DNA of 64,000 nt from Prorocentrum cordatum (Eukaryota > Sar > Dinophyceae > Prorocentrales > Prorocentraceae): NCBI GenBank assembly GCA_963575745.1, contig CAUYUJ010022410.1, forward strand, positions 59,935 through 123,934, read 5' to 3'. Both the position numbers and the translations under genes were made by a program. Of the stretch, positions 1-10,630 are shown in pieces (the stretch's first letter is position 1; every line of letters begins with the position of its first letter). The notes under the pieces are model-generated. The model was given only the letters and a program-made list of their open reading frames with translations, was not told the DNA's origin and did not search any database.

Positions 1-99
1 GGCGGCGCCAGCTTTTGCCTGGCCATCGACCCCCATGGCTGCTTCCCTGGGCATGCCCCCCCAGGGGGTTCCTCTCAGGGCATACGGCCACTCGGGGCA

Positions 100-245
100 C
101 GGCCGTCGCGGTGGTCGTGGGGCAATTGGGGGGGCGTGGGGGCCGTCGTGGGGGTCGTCGTGAGGGCCGTCGCGGGGGTCGTCGTGGGGGTCGTCGTGGG
201 TGGTGGGGGCAGGCGCGCGTGGGGGACGTCGTGGGAGGCAGTCGC
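100..245. repeat. Degenerate GTCGTGGGG-type G-rich tandem repeat
   Basis: The stretch is built from imperfect copies of a 9-12 base unit of the form GTCGTGGGG or GTCGTCGTGGGG. The reading frames crossing it are low-complexity Gly, Arg and Val strings with no sign of selection. No gene is visible in bases 1-660. Confidence 0.6.
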
Positions 246-676
246 AGCGGTGGGTCACGGGAACCGACGTGGTGGCGGGTCGGGTGCGGGGCTCCTGGGC
301 ATGGCATTGGCTGTCCGTCTGGCCGTTTTCCCGGGCATGCCCCCCGCGGGGTCCCTCTCAGGACACGCGGCCGGTTGGGATGCCGAGCTTGCCGCGGGGC
401 AGGCTGCGCCAGCCTTTGTCTGGCTGGCGGCCTCTATGGCCGCTTCCCTCGCAGAGCTTCGGGTACTCGGGGCGTGGCTGGGGGGTGGCGTGTGGTCCGT
501 CGTTGGTGCCGTGGGGCAAGGGGTTGCGGGGGCAGGCGTATAGTAGCGCACGCCGGGACGTAGGGAGGCAGGCGGAAAATCCAAGCGCCGCCGTAAGAAT
601 CGTTGGCGTTGAGATGGGTCCCGGCCACGTTTCCTGGCGGCCTGGCAGGCCGCGGCTGTGTTCCAAGGCGCTCTGG

Positions 677-1120
677 TCAGTAACTGGGGACCTCTATGAC
701 GATGTAGTTGGTGGTGCGGCCGTAGTTGGTGTCATCGGCGACGAACTCAGGTTCGATGGCGTCGCCGTTGAAGTGCTTTCTGGAGGCTGCTTCCAGAGCC
801 GCTGGCCGTCTGCAGCGAGCCGCTCGCTTGGCCGCCATTGGCCCGATGTCTGTAATCTGCCTGGCCCGGAGAGAGATGGCTGACCATAGAGGGGTGGGTT
901 CTGCTGACGGAACATGTCTGGGCCGCCTCGCAGTCGGGCAACTCCCCCGTAGCATTGCACACGTCAATGTCGAGGAGCGTCGCAGACTCCTCGGCGGCCA
1001 TCGCCCAGGGCCGCGCTTGGCATGTCGCCCGCTGCGGGACCGCCCACCCCTGTATCGAATGCCAGGCGGGAAGTCCGCGCCCCCGAGCCGGGCAACGTAT
1101 TGAGCCAAAATGGCTACGGA
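677..1120 (-). pseudogene. SL-tagged retroposed gene relic, product unknown
   Basis: On the minus strand a spliced-leader match (1120-1100) is followed by about 98 nt resembling a 5' leader, then an ATG at 1001-999 opening MAAEESATLLDIDVCNATG. The frame is GC3-rich and continues as protein-like sequence. The best C-terminus, containing AIEPEFVADDTNYGRTTNY and ending at a stop near 677, lies in another frame, so at least one frameshift has occurred. No family is recognised. A leader fused directly to a reading frame in genomic DNA is what reverse-transcribed, reintegrated dinoflagellate mRNA leaves behind, a known process in the group. A chance match plus an unrelated frame cannot be excluded for the coding part; the leader match itself is solid. 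Confidence 0.55.
1100..1120 (-). other. Dinoflagellate spliced leader (DinoSL) relic
   Basis: Read on the minus strand these 21 bases run from TCCGTAGCC through ATTTTGGCTCAA and match DinoSL exactly; only the last base differs (T instead of G, position 1099). The next bases (TACGTTGCC) are not the GT donor expected after the leader in an SL RNA gene, so this is more likely a leader carried in on a retroposed mRNA. A (GGA)n tract lies just upstream on the same strand. Confidence 0.85.
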
Positions 1121-1121
1121 T

Positions 1122-1253
1122 GTTCCTCCTCTTCCTCCTCCTCCTCCTCCTCCTCCTCCTCCTCCTCCTCCACCACTTCCTCACTTTGTGTCCTCGTCCT
1201 CCTCCGCCTCTTCCGCCTCCTCCGCCTCCTCCGCCTCCTCCGCCTCCTCCTCC

Positions 1254-1280
<27 letters not shown>
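1122..1280. repeat. (TCC)n / (GCCTCC)n microsatellite
   Basis: Two blocks of TCC repeats (about 1123-1171 and 1195-1278) are joined by CCACCACTTCC sequence, the second with GCCTCC variants. The poly-Ser, poly-Pro and poly-Glu frames over it are repeat artefacts. Confidence 0.95.
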
Positions 1281-1284
<4 letters not shown>

Positions 1285-1398
1285 ACTCTCCATTGTGCAA
1301 TGTACACAATTCACCTGTTTTGATTGCTCATGGCACGATGGGGCCATTCGGGAGTCTTTATTCCAGGATGCCACCCGTCGGCGGATAGAAAAAACACA

Positions 1399-2550
1399 AT
1401 GGGCAAGGGGTGGACATGGGCTGACAAGCCGTTCAACTACTGTGGTCAATGTGGGGCAACCTTCATCGGCCAACTGTCGGAATCCACCACCTCGACTCAG
1501 TCATCGCCAATCGACAGCACGAACGGCACCAACAACAGGTGGCGCAGGCGCTCAGGCAGCCCAGCGCTGTAGGGCCATCACAAAGGAGTGGCAAATGTGC
1601 GAGCGCGCGAGGATCCAGAACCACGTGATCCAATCGCTGTGTGTACGGCGGCTGTTCAGTTCTGGCAGAAGATGGATGGCGTCTCGGGCCCTCACTACTT
1701 GCAGGGCTAGGGAAAATTTAAAGCAATTGGGGCATCGACGTTGACAGCGACACCGTGGAACCAGCAGGGGACATCCTTGCACGGCCAGCTGGAAGTCACC
1801 AATCGGAAGCTGCGGAATGCCCAAAGTGAGTGTGACAAAACCTGCGACGCGATGGTCAAATTGGCCAACGACTATGAGAAGCAGTGCAGGCTCGTCACTG
1901 ATCTCACGGCGGGGACTCAGTCAGCAGCTAGAGACCCAGCACAAGATGGCAGTGGAGCAGGCTATGAAGGAGCACGTGGCTGACACTCGCTGGAGCAGCA
2001 CATCTAAAGCCAGTTCCCGCAGAGATGCAGACGGCCATCGCGCAGCTCCCGGCGAGGCTGCACCAGGAGTGGTCGGCGGCCCAAACCGCCCCCGCCCAGG
2101 GCCAGCCGCCTCCGCCAGAGGGCGGGCCCGAGGCGGCAGCCGCTGGCGCGCCCGCGACGGCGCCGACGGCGACGCCAGTCGAGGGCGCGGGCGCGGGCGA
2201 GGAGGCCCCTCCTGGTGCCGGCACAAACCTCAGCGCCGAGCAGATCGCGGGCTTCGACGCGGAGGGCGCGAGCATGGAGGAGGAGCTCGACGCAGCTGCG
2301 CGGCGTGCCCAGGGCATCAAGCGCGCAGGCAAGGCGGCCAACCAGGTGCTCAACCTGAACGTCACGAACCAGACGCCCACGCCCCGACAGCAAGCGGCCA
2401 CCAAGGAGCCCGACAAGAGCGCCAAGGCACCCTGCACGGCCAGCAAGGGCAGGGGCAGAGCAGGAGAGCCGCCGCGTGGGCCACGCGGTCAAGATCGCGA
2501 CGATCCGGGGGTCCACAGCGGCTGGGGCGGTGGACATCATCGGATGCTGA
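1399..2550 (+). pseudogene. LINE ORF1-like (gag-like) remnant
   Basis: Three plus-strand frames follow one another. Starting at ATG 1399 is GKGWTWADKPFNYCGQCG, with a CX2C pair like the small N-terminal zinc motif of many dinoflagellate retroelement ORF1 proteins. At 1741-1983 is a charged helix-prone stretch (LEVTNRKLRNAQSECDKT) suggesting a coiled coil. At 2025-2470 is an Ala/Pro/Gln-rich region followed by acidic helix (GASMEEELDAAARRAQGIK). A third frame ends with HAVKIATIRGSTAAGAVDII (stop 2548-2550), which could be the first strand of the endonuclease domain that resumes near 7155. The shifts rule out a working protein. Assignment as ORF1 rests on layout and composition, not on a strong motif. 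Confidence 0.45.
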
Positions 2551-2807
2551 GAGGCGAGAGTTTTGAAGGGCGCGCCGCCATGCATCGTGCGGTGGTGTGA
2601 GCGAGAGGGTCGGCATGCGTGACCACGATGGAAACCACCGCAACCGCAAGTTCACAAAAAGATTCCAGGACGGGCGCAATCCCAAATTTACATGGCAGCG
2701 TTTCGCACTTGCACTCACGATTCACTCTGCACTGCGCGCAGCGCATGCAATTACACGCGCCTTCGCCTTGCAAACATCACCCCAGGAACCATCTTAATAA
2801 CACCAAA

Positions 2808-4775
2808 GGTGACCTGTGGGACCTGCGGGACCTGTGGAACCTGCCAGAATTGGGAGAAATGTTGGGAGCGTGAGCCCTGTGGAACTTGTGGGAGCTGTGC
2901 GGGCTGCGGTAGCTGTGGGACCTGAGGGACCTGCGAGACCTGTGGGACCCTTGGGACCTGTGGGACGCGTGGGCCTGGTGGGACCTGTGGGGCCTTCGAA
3001 ATTGCAAAACTTGTCGTCCCTGCGAGACCTGTGGGACCTGTGGGACCTGCGGGGCTTGCGCCACCTGCGACACCTGCCTGACCTGTCGGACCTGTAGGAC
3101 CTGAGGGACTCGTAGGACCTGTGGGACCTGCAGGACCTGCGATACCAGTGGGACCTGTGGCGCCTGTGGCACCTGTAGGCCCCGTGGGACCTGCGGAACT
3201 TGCGGGGCCTGCGGGACCGGCGCGACATGTGAGACCTGTGGGACCTGTGGGACCGGAGGGGCTGGGTGGACCTGTGGGGCCTGTGGGACCTGTAGGGCCT
3301 GAGGGGCCTGTGGGGCATGCGTCGCCTGTGGGACGTGTGGGACATGCGGGACCTGCGCGACCTGCGAAACCTGTGGGACCTGCGGGTCCTGCGGAACCTG
3401 CGGGACCTGCGGACCCCGTGGCCCTTGTAGGACCTGTAAGCCCTATCGGGCCTGTGGGACCTGTGGGGCCTTCGGGGCATGTGGGACCTGGGGGGACTGG
3501 GACTTGCGGGGCCTGCGGGACTTGCCAGACCTACGAGGCCTGCGGGGCTTGCGGGACTTGTAGGACCTGTGGGACATGTGGGGCATGTGGGACTTGTGGG
3601 ACATGTGGGATATGCTGGGCCTGCGGGATTTGTGGGACCTGCGCGACCTGCGGGACTTGTGGGACTCGTGGGACCTGTGCTGGCGGCGGGACCTGTCGGA
3701 CCTGCGGGACCTGTGGGACCCGGGGGGCCTGTGGGACCTGTGGGACCTGAGGGACCTGGGAGACCTGCGGAACCTGTGGGACCTGTGAGAGCTGCGGGAC
3801 CTGCGGGACATGTGCGACCGGTGGACCTGCGAGAACCTGTGAAACCTGTGGGGTCATTCATACCTGTGGGACCTGTGGCACCTGCGGACCTGCGGGACCT
3901 GCGGGTCCTGTGGGACCTGTTGGACCTATGGGTCCTCTGGGACCTACGGGACCTGTGGGAATTGCGGGACATGCGGGACCTGCGAGACCTTTAAAACCTG
4001 TAAGACCCGTGGGGCCTGCGGAACCTGTGGGACGTGCGGGACCTGCATGTGGGACCTGTGGGACCTGCGGGGCCTGCGGGGCCTATGGAGTATGCGGGAC
4101 TGGCGGGTCCTGCGCGACCTGCGAGACCTGTGGGACCTACGGACCCTGTGGATCCTGTGGGGCCTGCGGGACCTGTGGGGCTTGTGGGACCTGTAGGACC
4201 TGTGGGACCTGTGGGACCCAGTGGGACCTGCGGGACCTGCGGGGCCTGCGGGGCCTGCGGGACCTGCGAGACCTGCGCGACACGCGGGACCTGCGGAACC
4301 TGTGGAACCTATGGGACATGTGAAACATGTGGGACCTGTGGGGCCTGTGGGACCTGTGGGGCCCGCGAGGCCTGTGGGACCCTTGGGACCTGTGGGACGT
4401 GTGGGACCTGTAGGACCTGCGAGACCTGTGGGACCTTTGGCACCTTCTTTGCGACTTGTGGGTCCTGTGGGACCTGTAAGACCTGTAGGACCTGTGGGAC
4501 CTGTGGGACCTGCGGGACCTGTGACACCTGCAAGACCTTGGGACCGGTGGGATCTGTTGGGCCTGAGGGACCTGTGGGACCTGTGGGACCTGCGGGACCT
4601 GCGGGACCTCCGGGACCTGTGGCACCTGTGGCACCTGTGCGGCCTGTGGGACCTGCGGGACCTGCGGGACCTGCGGGACCGGCGAGACCTTCGAGACCTG
4701 CGGGACCCGTGGGACCTATGGGACCTGTGGGACATCTGGGACACGTGGGACCTGTGGAACCTGTGGGACCTGTGA
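2808..4775. repeat. 9-bp minisatellite GGGACCTGT/GGGACCTGC, about 2 kb
   Basis: About 210 tandem copies of a 9-base unit, GGGACCTGT or GGGACCTGC with point variants. Since 9 is a multiple of 3, every frame repeats three residues and nearly all stay open: plus-strand Gly-Pro-Val/Ala, Asp-Leu-Trp/Arg and Thr-Cys-Gly; minus-strand Thr-Gly-Pro, His-Arg-Ser and Gln-Val-Pro. The collagen-like frames are interrupted and have no convincing start or flanking domain, so I treat this as DNA repeat, not a collagen gene. Confidence 0.9.
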
Positions 4776-4800
4776 CCGCCGAGGACCCCAGTAAGGCCCT

Positions 4801-4935
4801 GAATTCTGGGACCGCCAGGCACCCAAGTAAGGACCTTACTTGGGACCCCGGGAATTCCTTATTAAATTTGGTGGATCGACAGATGTCTCGCACTTTGGGA
4901 CCATCGAGGCCCCCCGGGGGGCATTTATTAAGGAA
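4801..4935. repeat. Nested short palindromes after the minisatellite
   Basis: CCCAAGTAAGG (4822-4832) and CCTTACTTGGG (4834-4844) are perfect 11-bp arms around one base. Outside them GAATTCTGGG (4801-4810) faces CCCGGGAATTC (4848-4858). A further imperfect pair is TTCCTTATTAAAT (4855-4867) and ATTTATTAAGGAA (4923-4935). They could form a cruciform; no function is evident. Confidence 0.6.
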
Positions 4936-5149
4936 CCAGAAGTTTCCTTACGTCCACCATGTTTTCTTGGAGCGGAAAGACCCAAAGTTCAAACGTCCCG
5001 GCGTGGCCGTCGGAGGCCCCCAACCAGCCGCCCAGCTTGGAAACGCGCGGCAAATGTTTCGCCGAGGCTGAACGCGACTCTGCTGCCGTCGCCACCGTAG
5101 CTGCACTGCATCCGGTGATCCACTGGCCTCAGGGCCCCGAAGAGTAAGC

Positions 5150-5870
5150 CTCCTAGCGGTGTCCTGACGACCTCCTGGAATCTGGGGGGAGACCGCCGGG
5201 GGACCTCCCCTGGTCCTCTTGGGGGCCTCCCGCAAACTTCCAGAAGGGGGCTGGGAGGTCTCCCAGAAGCTTTTTCTGGTCCTTGCAAGCCTGCTGGGAA
5301 TCCTCCCCGAGGACCAGGGTCCGGGAGCCTCCCCCAGACCTCGAAATCCGGCAGGGCTCCCTCCAAGGGGAAACTTCCGGGGAGACCAGGGGAGGCCCCC
5401 TGGAAACCTCCCCTGGCCCTCCCGGGGCGCTGGGGGGAAACTTGGTGGAGGACCAGGTGAGGTCTCCTGGAAGCTTCCCCTGGTCCTCCCAAAAGCCTCC
5501 CACAGGAGACCTCCCCCCTGCGGGAACTCTCATCGGAGGCTTCCAGGTGAACCAGGGGAAGCCTCCCAGAGACCTCCCCTGGTCGTCCCGGAAGCCTGGG
5601 GGAGGCCTCGCCTGGTGCTCCCAGGGGCCGTGGGAAGCCTCTCGCCACACCTTGTGGAAACCAAGGGAAGCCTCCGGAAGGCCTCCCCAAGCCCTCGGGG
5701 GGATCAGGGGGAGGTCTCCAGGAGAACCAGAGGAAGTCTGGTGGAGGCCCCCTCCACCTCGCCGGAGGAGGGCCCGCTGGGAGGTCTGGTCGACGTGGAA
5801 GGGGGGCATCCCACCAGACCTGTTGGAGGTGGAAGGGAGGTCTGGTACCAGACCTAGTGGGGTTGGGGGT
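5150..5870. repeat. Degenerate CCTCCCCTGGTCCTCC repeat field
   Basis: Diverged copies of a roughly 30-45 base motif around CCTCCCCTGGTCCTCC and GGAAGCCTCC recur throughout. Long open frames exist on both strands (plus 5219-5857, minus 5153-6562) with matching Pro, Gly and Arg bias, as expected from a repeat lacking stops. I do not call a gene here. Confidence 0.55.
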
Positions 5871-5879
5871 AACTGAAGA

Positions 5880-7150
5880 CCCAACCCAGGCAAAACAAGA
5901 AAACCAGCATGGAGGCGAACGCGGCCCAAGACGGCACCAAGATACCCCCCAGGCAACTCACGACGGCCCAAGAGGGCCCCTAATGTCCCAGGTAGCCCCA
6001 TATACGACTCAAGAGTGTCCCAGGAGGCCCCCATGACAACCCGACAGTAACCCATGACATACCACATGTTGTCCATGTGTGCCACGTGAGAACCCCAGGA
6101 GACGCAATAATGAGACAAGGAGAACGAAATGGAAGAAGGGAGGGTGACAACATGGGGGACGTGGGAAGGGGGGGGGCGACGACGTAGACGAAGGAGTGCG
6201 CCCCGAAGCGGCGCGGAAGAGCGCGTCACATGTTGCGGCCCTTGCAAGGCTATGGGCGACGACATGTCGCGCGTTAAGGCTTTCGTAGCGGTGCTCGAAG
6301 ACTCGCCACGCCGAGTGCTGCGCGGTCGCGGCGCGCGGGACTTGCCGCGAACAGATCGGCATGACGCACGCGCCGTGGTTTCTACCACAACCGCGCGACG
6401 CGTATGATTTGTCAGCAATGTCGCGCCCTCCACGAGCGGACCGGGCCCTCCACTTTGAGACGTGCGCAATAAAACACCATCAAAACATAATGCGAGTGGA
6501 CGAGGGGGAAAGCAACCAGAAGAGGTCGCGCGAAAGGTGGACAACAAATGAACAATGCTCACAAAAAATCACATGCGCAAGCGCCCAACGAAACAAACTT
6601 ATAGACACTCCAACAATTTGGCGCGCCGCGAAGAAGGGAAAAGGGGCGGGGGGCCCGCGTGCCCACGAGGAACAAACTTAACGGCATGGTAATCGCTACT
6701 GGACACGCCGTCACGCAGAGCCGCTCTGACAACACACACGCACACGGGCGCATCATCGCGCAAAAGCGGCCGAACCACGCCGCGCGAAGCATCGCTGCGC
6801 CAAGGCGATCCGCCCATGCAAAACACGCGCAAATTGCATCCGAAAAAGAGCGTTACGCGCCGCGCAAAAAAATATGGCGCGGCGCCGCAACAACCAGGCA
6901 GCTACGAATGTAAACTCCTCTGAACTGCGCGCACGCGCGTCGTGTTAAACAGGCCGCGCCGCGCAGGCACGCCACTCGGTCTCGCGCCAGCACGTCGAAG
7001 GGAAGGTCTGCGGGAGACGCTCTGCAAGTGGCAATGAAGCAACCCCACGAGAACGCGATACATGTGAAATCGAAGCACGTGCCAACAGTAACCGCGACAA
7101 CAGAACAACCAACAAAAAATCAGTTTAAAGAAACATCCATAACTTCCGGT
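5880..7150. other. No recognisable gene
   Basis: Mixed-composition DNA between the repeat field and the endonuclease fragment, rich in CG dinucleotides around 6180-7000. Short frames on both strands give no recognisable motif. Any N-terminal endonuclease sequence that once lay here cannot be seen. Confidence 0.5.
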
Positions 7151-7154
7151 TGCG

Positions 7155-8089
7155 GTGGTTTCTTGCGCGGTCAATGCGATGGTCTCCTCAGCCGTGCTCA
7201 GCGAGAACAAGTATCTTGCCCAGCGCGCAGGAATTTGGATCCGCGATGGGCACCGCGTTGGAGTACATCGAGTGCCGCTTCCTGCGGGGGGTGCAGAACC
7301 CCGTTGCACGGAATTTCCAATAGAACTTCCAGGGCACCGCCCTCGTGTCCTAGTCTCGATCTACTTGGCCGACGGGGCGGGCCTGAACAAATACGTTGTA
7401 GAGCTCTTAGCTGGGGTTGCAATGATCCAGGATGCTGTGCGACAGCCACTCATCATTGTGGGGGGCTTCAACGTCTCGACTACCAAGCTAATCGAGCTTC
7501 CCGCTAAGAACGGGCTTCAAGATTTTGGCCCCTTTGACCCCGAGCTGTAATATGACAAGAATCGGCGAGCATTATCGACTACGTCTTCGCTTCGACATGC
7601 TTCGACCAGGACCTCTTGGGGGCCCAAGTCCTAGACGACTACCCGCTGAGCCCGCGCAGGCCCGTCGTGTTTCAGCTCCGCGTTGGTGAGCCCGTTGCGG
7701 TGCCCGTCTCGGACCAGCCCTAGCCGTTCCCGACTACGCGGCCTCATGGGCCCATGGACTACGCCCCGTCCTGGAACCACACGGAGGCGGCCCTGGAGTT
7801 CTGGGAACAGGGGATCGAAATGGAGTCTGGGATCGAGGCCCACATGCAGGCCCTGAATTCGGGGTGCCATGTTTTCGTCAGTGACGTGGCGAAGGCCACC
7901 AGCATCCGCACTGACGCGCCGATCAACCTGCCCACCATCCCGAGAGTAGGCCTGCCCAAGATCCGCTGGGCGCCAGGAGCTGCCAGGGAGGTTATGTCCA
8001 GGGCCAGTTGGAGAATCCTTTCGATCCCTATCAGATGGTTGAAAAAACAAAGTTACGAACGTCATCCGACGAGTCCATTCCAAGGATGA
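7155..8089 (+). pseudogene. LINE endonuclease (EEP/APE-like) fragment
   Basis: The frame at 7155-7550 contains HRPRVLVSIYLADGAGLNKY and QPLIIVGGFN; the latter corresponds to the GDFN motif of exonuclease-endonuclease-phosphatase domains, with Asp replaced by Gly. After a stop at 7548-7550 the protein resumes in another frame at 7568 as SIIDYVFAS followed by DDYPLSPRRPVVFQLRVG, the usual C-terminal DY and S-x-H-x-P region with the His changed to Arg. It then runs past one in-frame stop to 8089. In an active element this domain nicks target DNA to start reverse transcription. The frameshift, the stop and the two altered catalytic positions indicate a dead copy. Confidence 0.65.
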
Positions 8090-8343
8090 GTTTTACCTTT
8101 CGGAGATGTTGACCAGTATCCAGTCACCACCACCCGAGCTCGACGGAACAGAAGAGTCTGCTCGCTTGCCGGCCACTGTTCGAACAGCTGTAGGCGCAGC
8201 AGCTCAGGATCTGGACAACGGCCAGATAGACCCGCCACTGGCCCTGAATGCATTATGCATCAGTGGATCGAGTGCCACAGGCTGAGGATGCCAATGATCG
8301 GCAAAGTGAAACCACTTCTTAGAACAACTGGGTCCAGGAGGCA

Positions 8344-9565
8344 ATGGCGCGCGGGGTCGGATGGGCTCATCGTTGGACCTCAAAGCTCACGGCCTGGCAA
8401 CCTCAGAAAGTTTGGCGCCCCGCTCTGCTGACCTTTTCTTCAGGCTGCCCTTTTGAGCTGCTCCAGTCTGAGACGTCTCGACTGGCCGCTCCATGGCAGG
8501 CCACGCGGCAGGAGCAGGATTTCGACGTGCCGTCGTCCGGGCGCGAACAGCCGGAGCCCATCGAGCCTGGACAGATCAGATCGGCAGCCAACATATGTCC
8601 CAAGTCTACCAGTCAGGCCTGGGATGGACCTCATCATCGCCATTTTGCGTCTTTGAGCAATGCTGAGTTAGTATATGTTTGTCTGTTTACCAGCTTTTGG
8701 CTACGATCGAAGAGATTGGAGATTCCCCCGCAGCTACCATGACCTTGATTGAGAAGCGCAAAGCCGACCAGTCTGAGGGCCCATCGCACCGAGGAGTTGG
8801 CCTGCTCCCCGCTCTCTGGAGGGCGCGGCCCAAAATCAGTCAAGTGGAAGCCAGCGAGTGGGAAAGGGCCAACGAGAGACCCTATCTTGCCCACCAGTCT
8901 GGTCGAGGAGCGCTAGAAACGGTGCATGCCCAGGCCTTTGAAGCGGAGCTAGCTAGCGACCGGGCTGCTCGTACTGGAGGCGCTATTTGGGATTTATCTG
9001 ACTACTACGAACACGTGAATCGGCAGAAATGGAAGTCTCGGGCTCTTTCATCAGGGTTCTCGGAGACGCTCGAATGCCTTGCGGTGAACCAATGCGGGGA
9101 CCTCGGGTTCTTGCCACCAGAACCTTAGCTATGTATGTTGGTTGCGCTACTAAGAGTTTCCCTGCTGGCTGGTTGTTCGCGACCTGCGACGCACATGTAT
9201 TTGGTGCCCCCATGGACTCCTGGGTCCCGAAGTTCCCTACCGTGGACACCTCGATCTTCATGGGCGATTTCATGTTGGGCAGCCACAACGCTAGCATCCG
9301 CCTCCTGGCGTCGGATTTGGCACAGGCCGCCGACAGCGTGCTTGATTTAATCGAGGAGGACCTCGACTGCACGGTTGCCTTGCATAAGGCGTCGGCGTTG
9401 GGCTCGTCCGCCGAGGTGCAGAAGCGCTTCGCCAGAGCTCTTGGCAAGTATAGTGGGCTCGAAGGGGCCAATCAATCCTCGTCTGCGCCAGACCTCGGCG
9501 TCGATTTCACCGCGAGAAGCAAGGTCTCGAAAAAGGCCCGTTCGACTGCACAATACAACTGCTAA
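8344..9565 (+). pseudogene. LINE reverse transcriptase domain, frameshifted
   Basis: At 8344 WAHRWTSKLTAWQP resembles the linker before the polymerase. The frame 8679-9128 carries MTLIEKRKADQSEG, then RGVGLLPALWRARPK (motif 1/2 region) and GAIWDLSDYYEHV, the motif A strand with its catalytic Asp. It then shifts frame; 9029-9565 continues with TVDTSIFMGD at 9239-9268, where the second Asp of the usual x-x-D-D box is Thr. Next come DLIEEDLDCTVALHKASALG and LGVDFTARSKVSKKAR, typical of the thumb region of dinoflagellate LINE polymerases. Polymerase activity is therefore lost. The reading frame ends where a GGA repeat begins. Confidence 0.75.
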
Positions 9566-9611
9566 GATGAAACAGCGACTCCACCTCTGAGGAACTTGCT
9601 TCTCTGGTGCA

Positions 9612-9690
9612 AGGAGGAGGAGGAGGAGGAGGAGGAGGAGGAGGAGGAGGAGGAGGAGGAGGGGGAAGAGGAGGAGGAGGAGGAGGAGGA
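9612..9690. repeat. (GGA)n microsatellite
   Basis: About 26 GGA triplets with one or two interruptions, immediately after the reverse-transcriptase fragment. The following 9691-10153 shows no gene or clear repeat. Confidence 0.95.
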
Positions 9691-10153
9691 CGACAAGGTG
9701 CAAGCATGAGGACATTTCTTCCGACCGGTTCGAGGGTGGCCGCCTACTGCGGCAACCCGAGGTCGTCGACTCCGCGAACCCCGAGCTGCGCGAGGCGCCG
9801 TCCCTTACTTTTGACGACTGTAGGACCCCGCTGTGCTGCCAGATCCCGTTCCCTGGCTTTCTATTTGTTTTTTGGGTTTTTTTAGCAGCTGACGCACACA
9901 TCAGGTGGCTGCATCAGGAACGAACTCATCGACTGTGCGATGCTAAACCGCGCTTCCCCTTCGCTCCCTGGCTTTCTATCTTGGGAGATCCGACCTGGAG
10001 TGCTGCCCTGAGGCCGGCTTGCTGCTGGGCCAACTTGGCCCGGAGGGTTGCGCACCATCCTGGAACCGTCTGCTTTGCCCCGTCTGAGCTCAGAGCCCAT
10101 GCCCTGGAAGCTCTCTACAGACCCCCTAAGACAGGGCTAGGATCGGGATAAAT

Positions 10154-10206
10154 CGCTCCAGAGCCTTCCGGAGCGCTCTCAGAGCGTTCCGGAACGCTCT
10201 GGAGCG
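10154..10206. repeat. 53-bp near-perfect palindrome
   Basis: Arms 10154-10179 and 10181-10206 are complementary at 24 of 26 positions around a single base. The sequence is made of smaller palindromes (GCTCCAGAGC, TTCCGGAA). It would form a very stable hairpin or cruciform. Confidence 0.85.
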
Positions 10207-10254
10207 GCCGCGGCGCCCAACACATCCTCCAAACCCGCCGATTCTCGGAGATTT

Positions 10255-10330
10255 CGAGTTATCCCGAGTTATCCTCGAGTTATCCCGAGTTATCCCGAGT
10301 TATCCTCCAAATACATCCTCGAGTTATCCC
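10255..10330. repeat. CGAGTTATCC tandem repeat
   Basis: Five to six copies of a 10-12 base unit CGAGTTATCC(C/T), with one copy displaced by TCCAAATACATCC. Confidence 0.8.
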
Positions 10331-10451
10331 GATCCGATTTTGTCCCGATCTTCGCGTCGTTCGACGCCCCACGAAAGTGGTTTCCGATCCGCAAGCCCCT
10401 ATAGGGGCCACTCTGCGCAGCCTCTCGAACGTCTGGGAGATGGTCCATATG

Positions 10452-10600
10452 CCCGACCCGCTCGCCTTCAGGGGCTCGGGAGGCCAGGAGCGCCCCCTCA
10501 GCACGACCTCCTCCGCCCCCATAATTCATGCCCGGCCCGCTCGTCTTCAGGGGCTCGGGAGGCCAGGGGCGCCCCCTCAGCACGACCTCCTCCGCCCCCT
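10452..10600. repeat. 79-bp direct repeat, two copies
   Basis: A unit beginning CCCG(A/G)CCCGCTCG and ending CTCCGCCCCC occurs at 10452 and again at 10531, with only a few differences. The second copy ends at the left flank of the inverted-repeat element. Confidence 0.85.
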
Positions 10601-10630
10601 ATGAAGAAGTCGTTCCAATCTCAGTGGCAA

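Noticed and set aside
1100-1120. Functional SL RNA gene
   Set aside because: The base after the leader is T, not G, no GT donor follows, and no Sm-like site or stem-loop was apparent downstream.
2794-3972. Collagen-like protein on the minus strand (Thr-Gly-Pro repeats), and its plus-strand Gly-Pro-Val counterparts
   Set aside because: Frames are the inevitable product of a 9-bp repeat without stops; the triplet register changes along the array and no flanking domain or signal peptide is seen.
5153-6562. 469-residue minus-strand ORF
   Set aside because: Pro/Gly/Arg bias matches the degenerate repeat beneath it, and the other strand is equally open; no motif.
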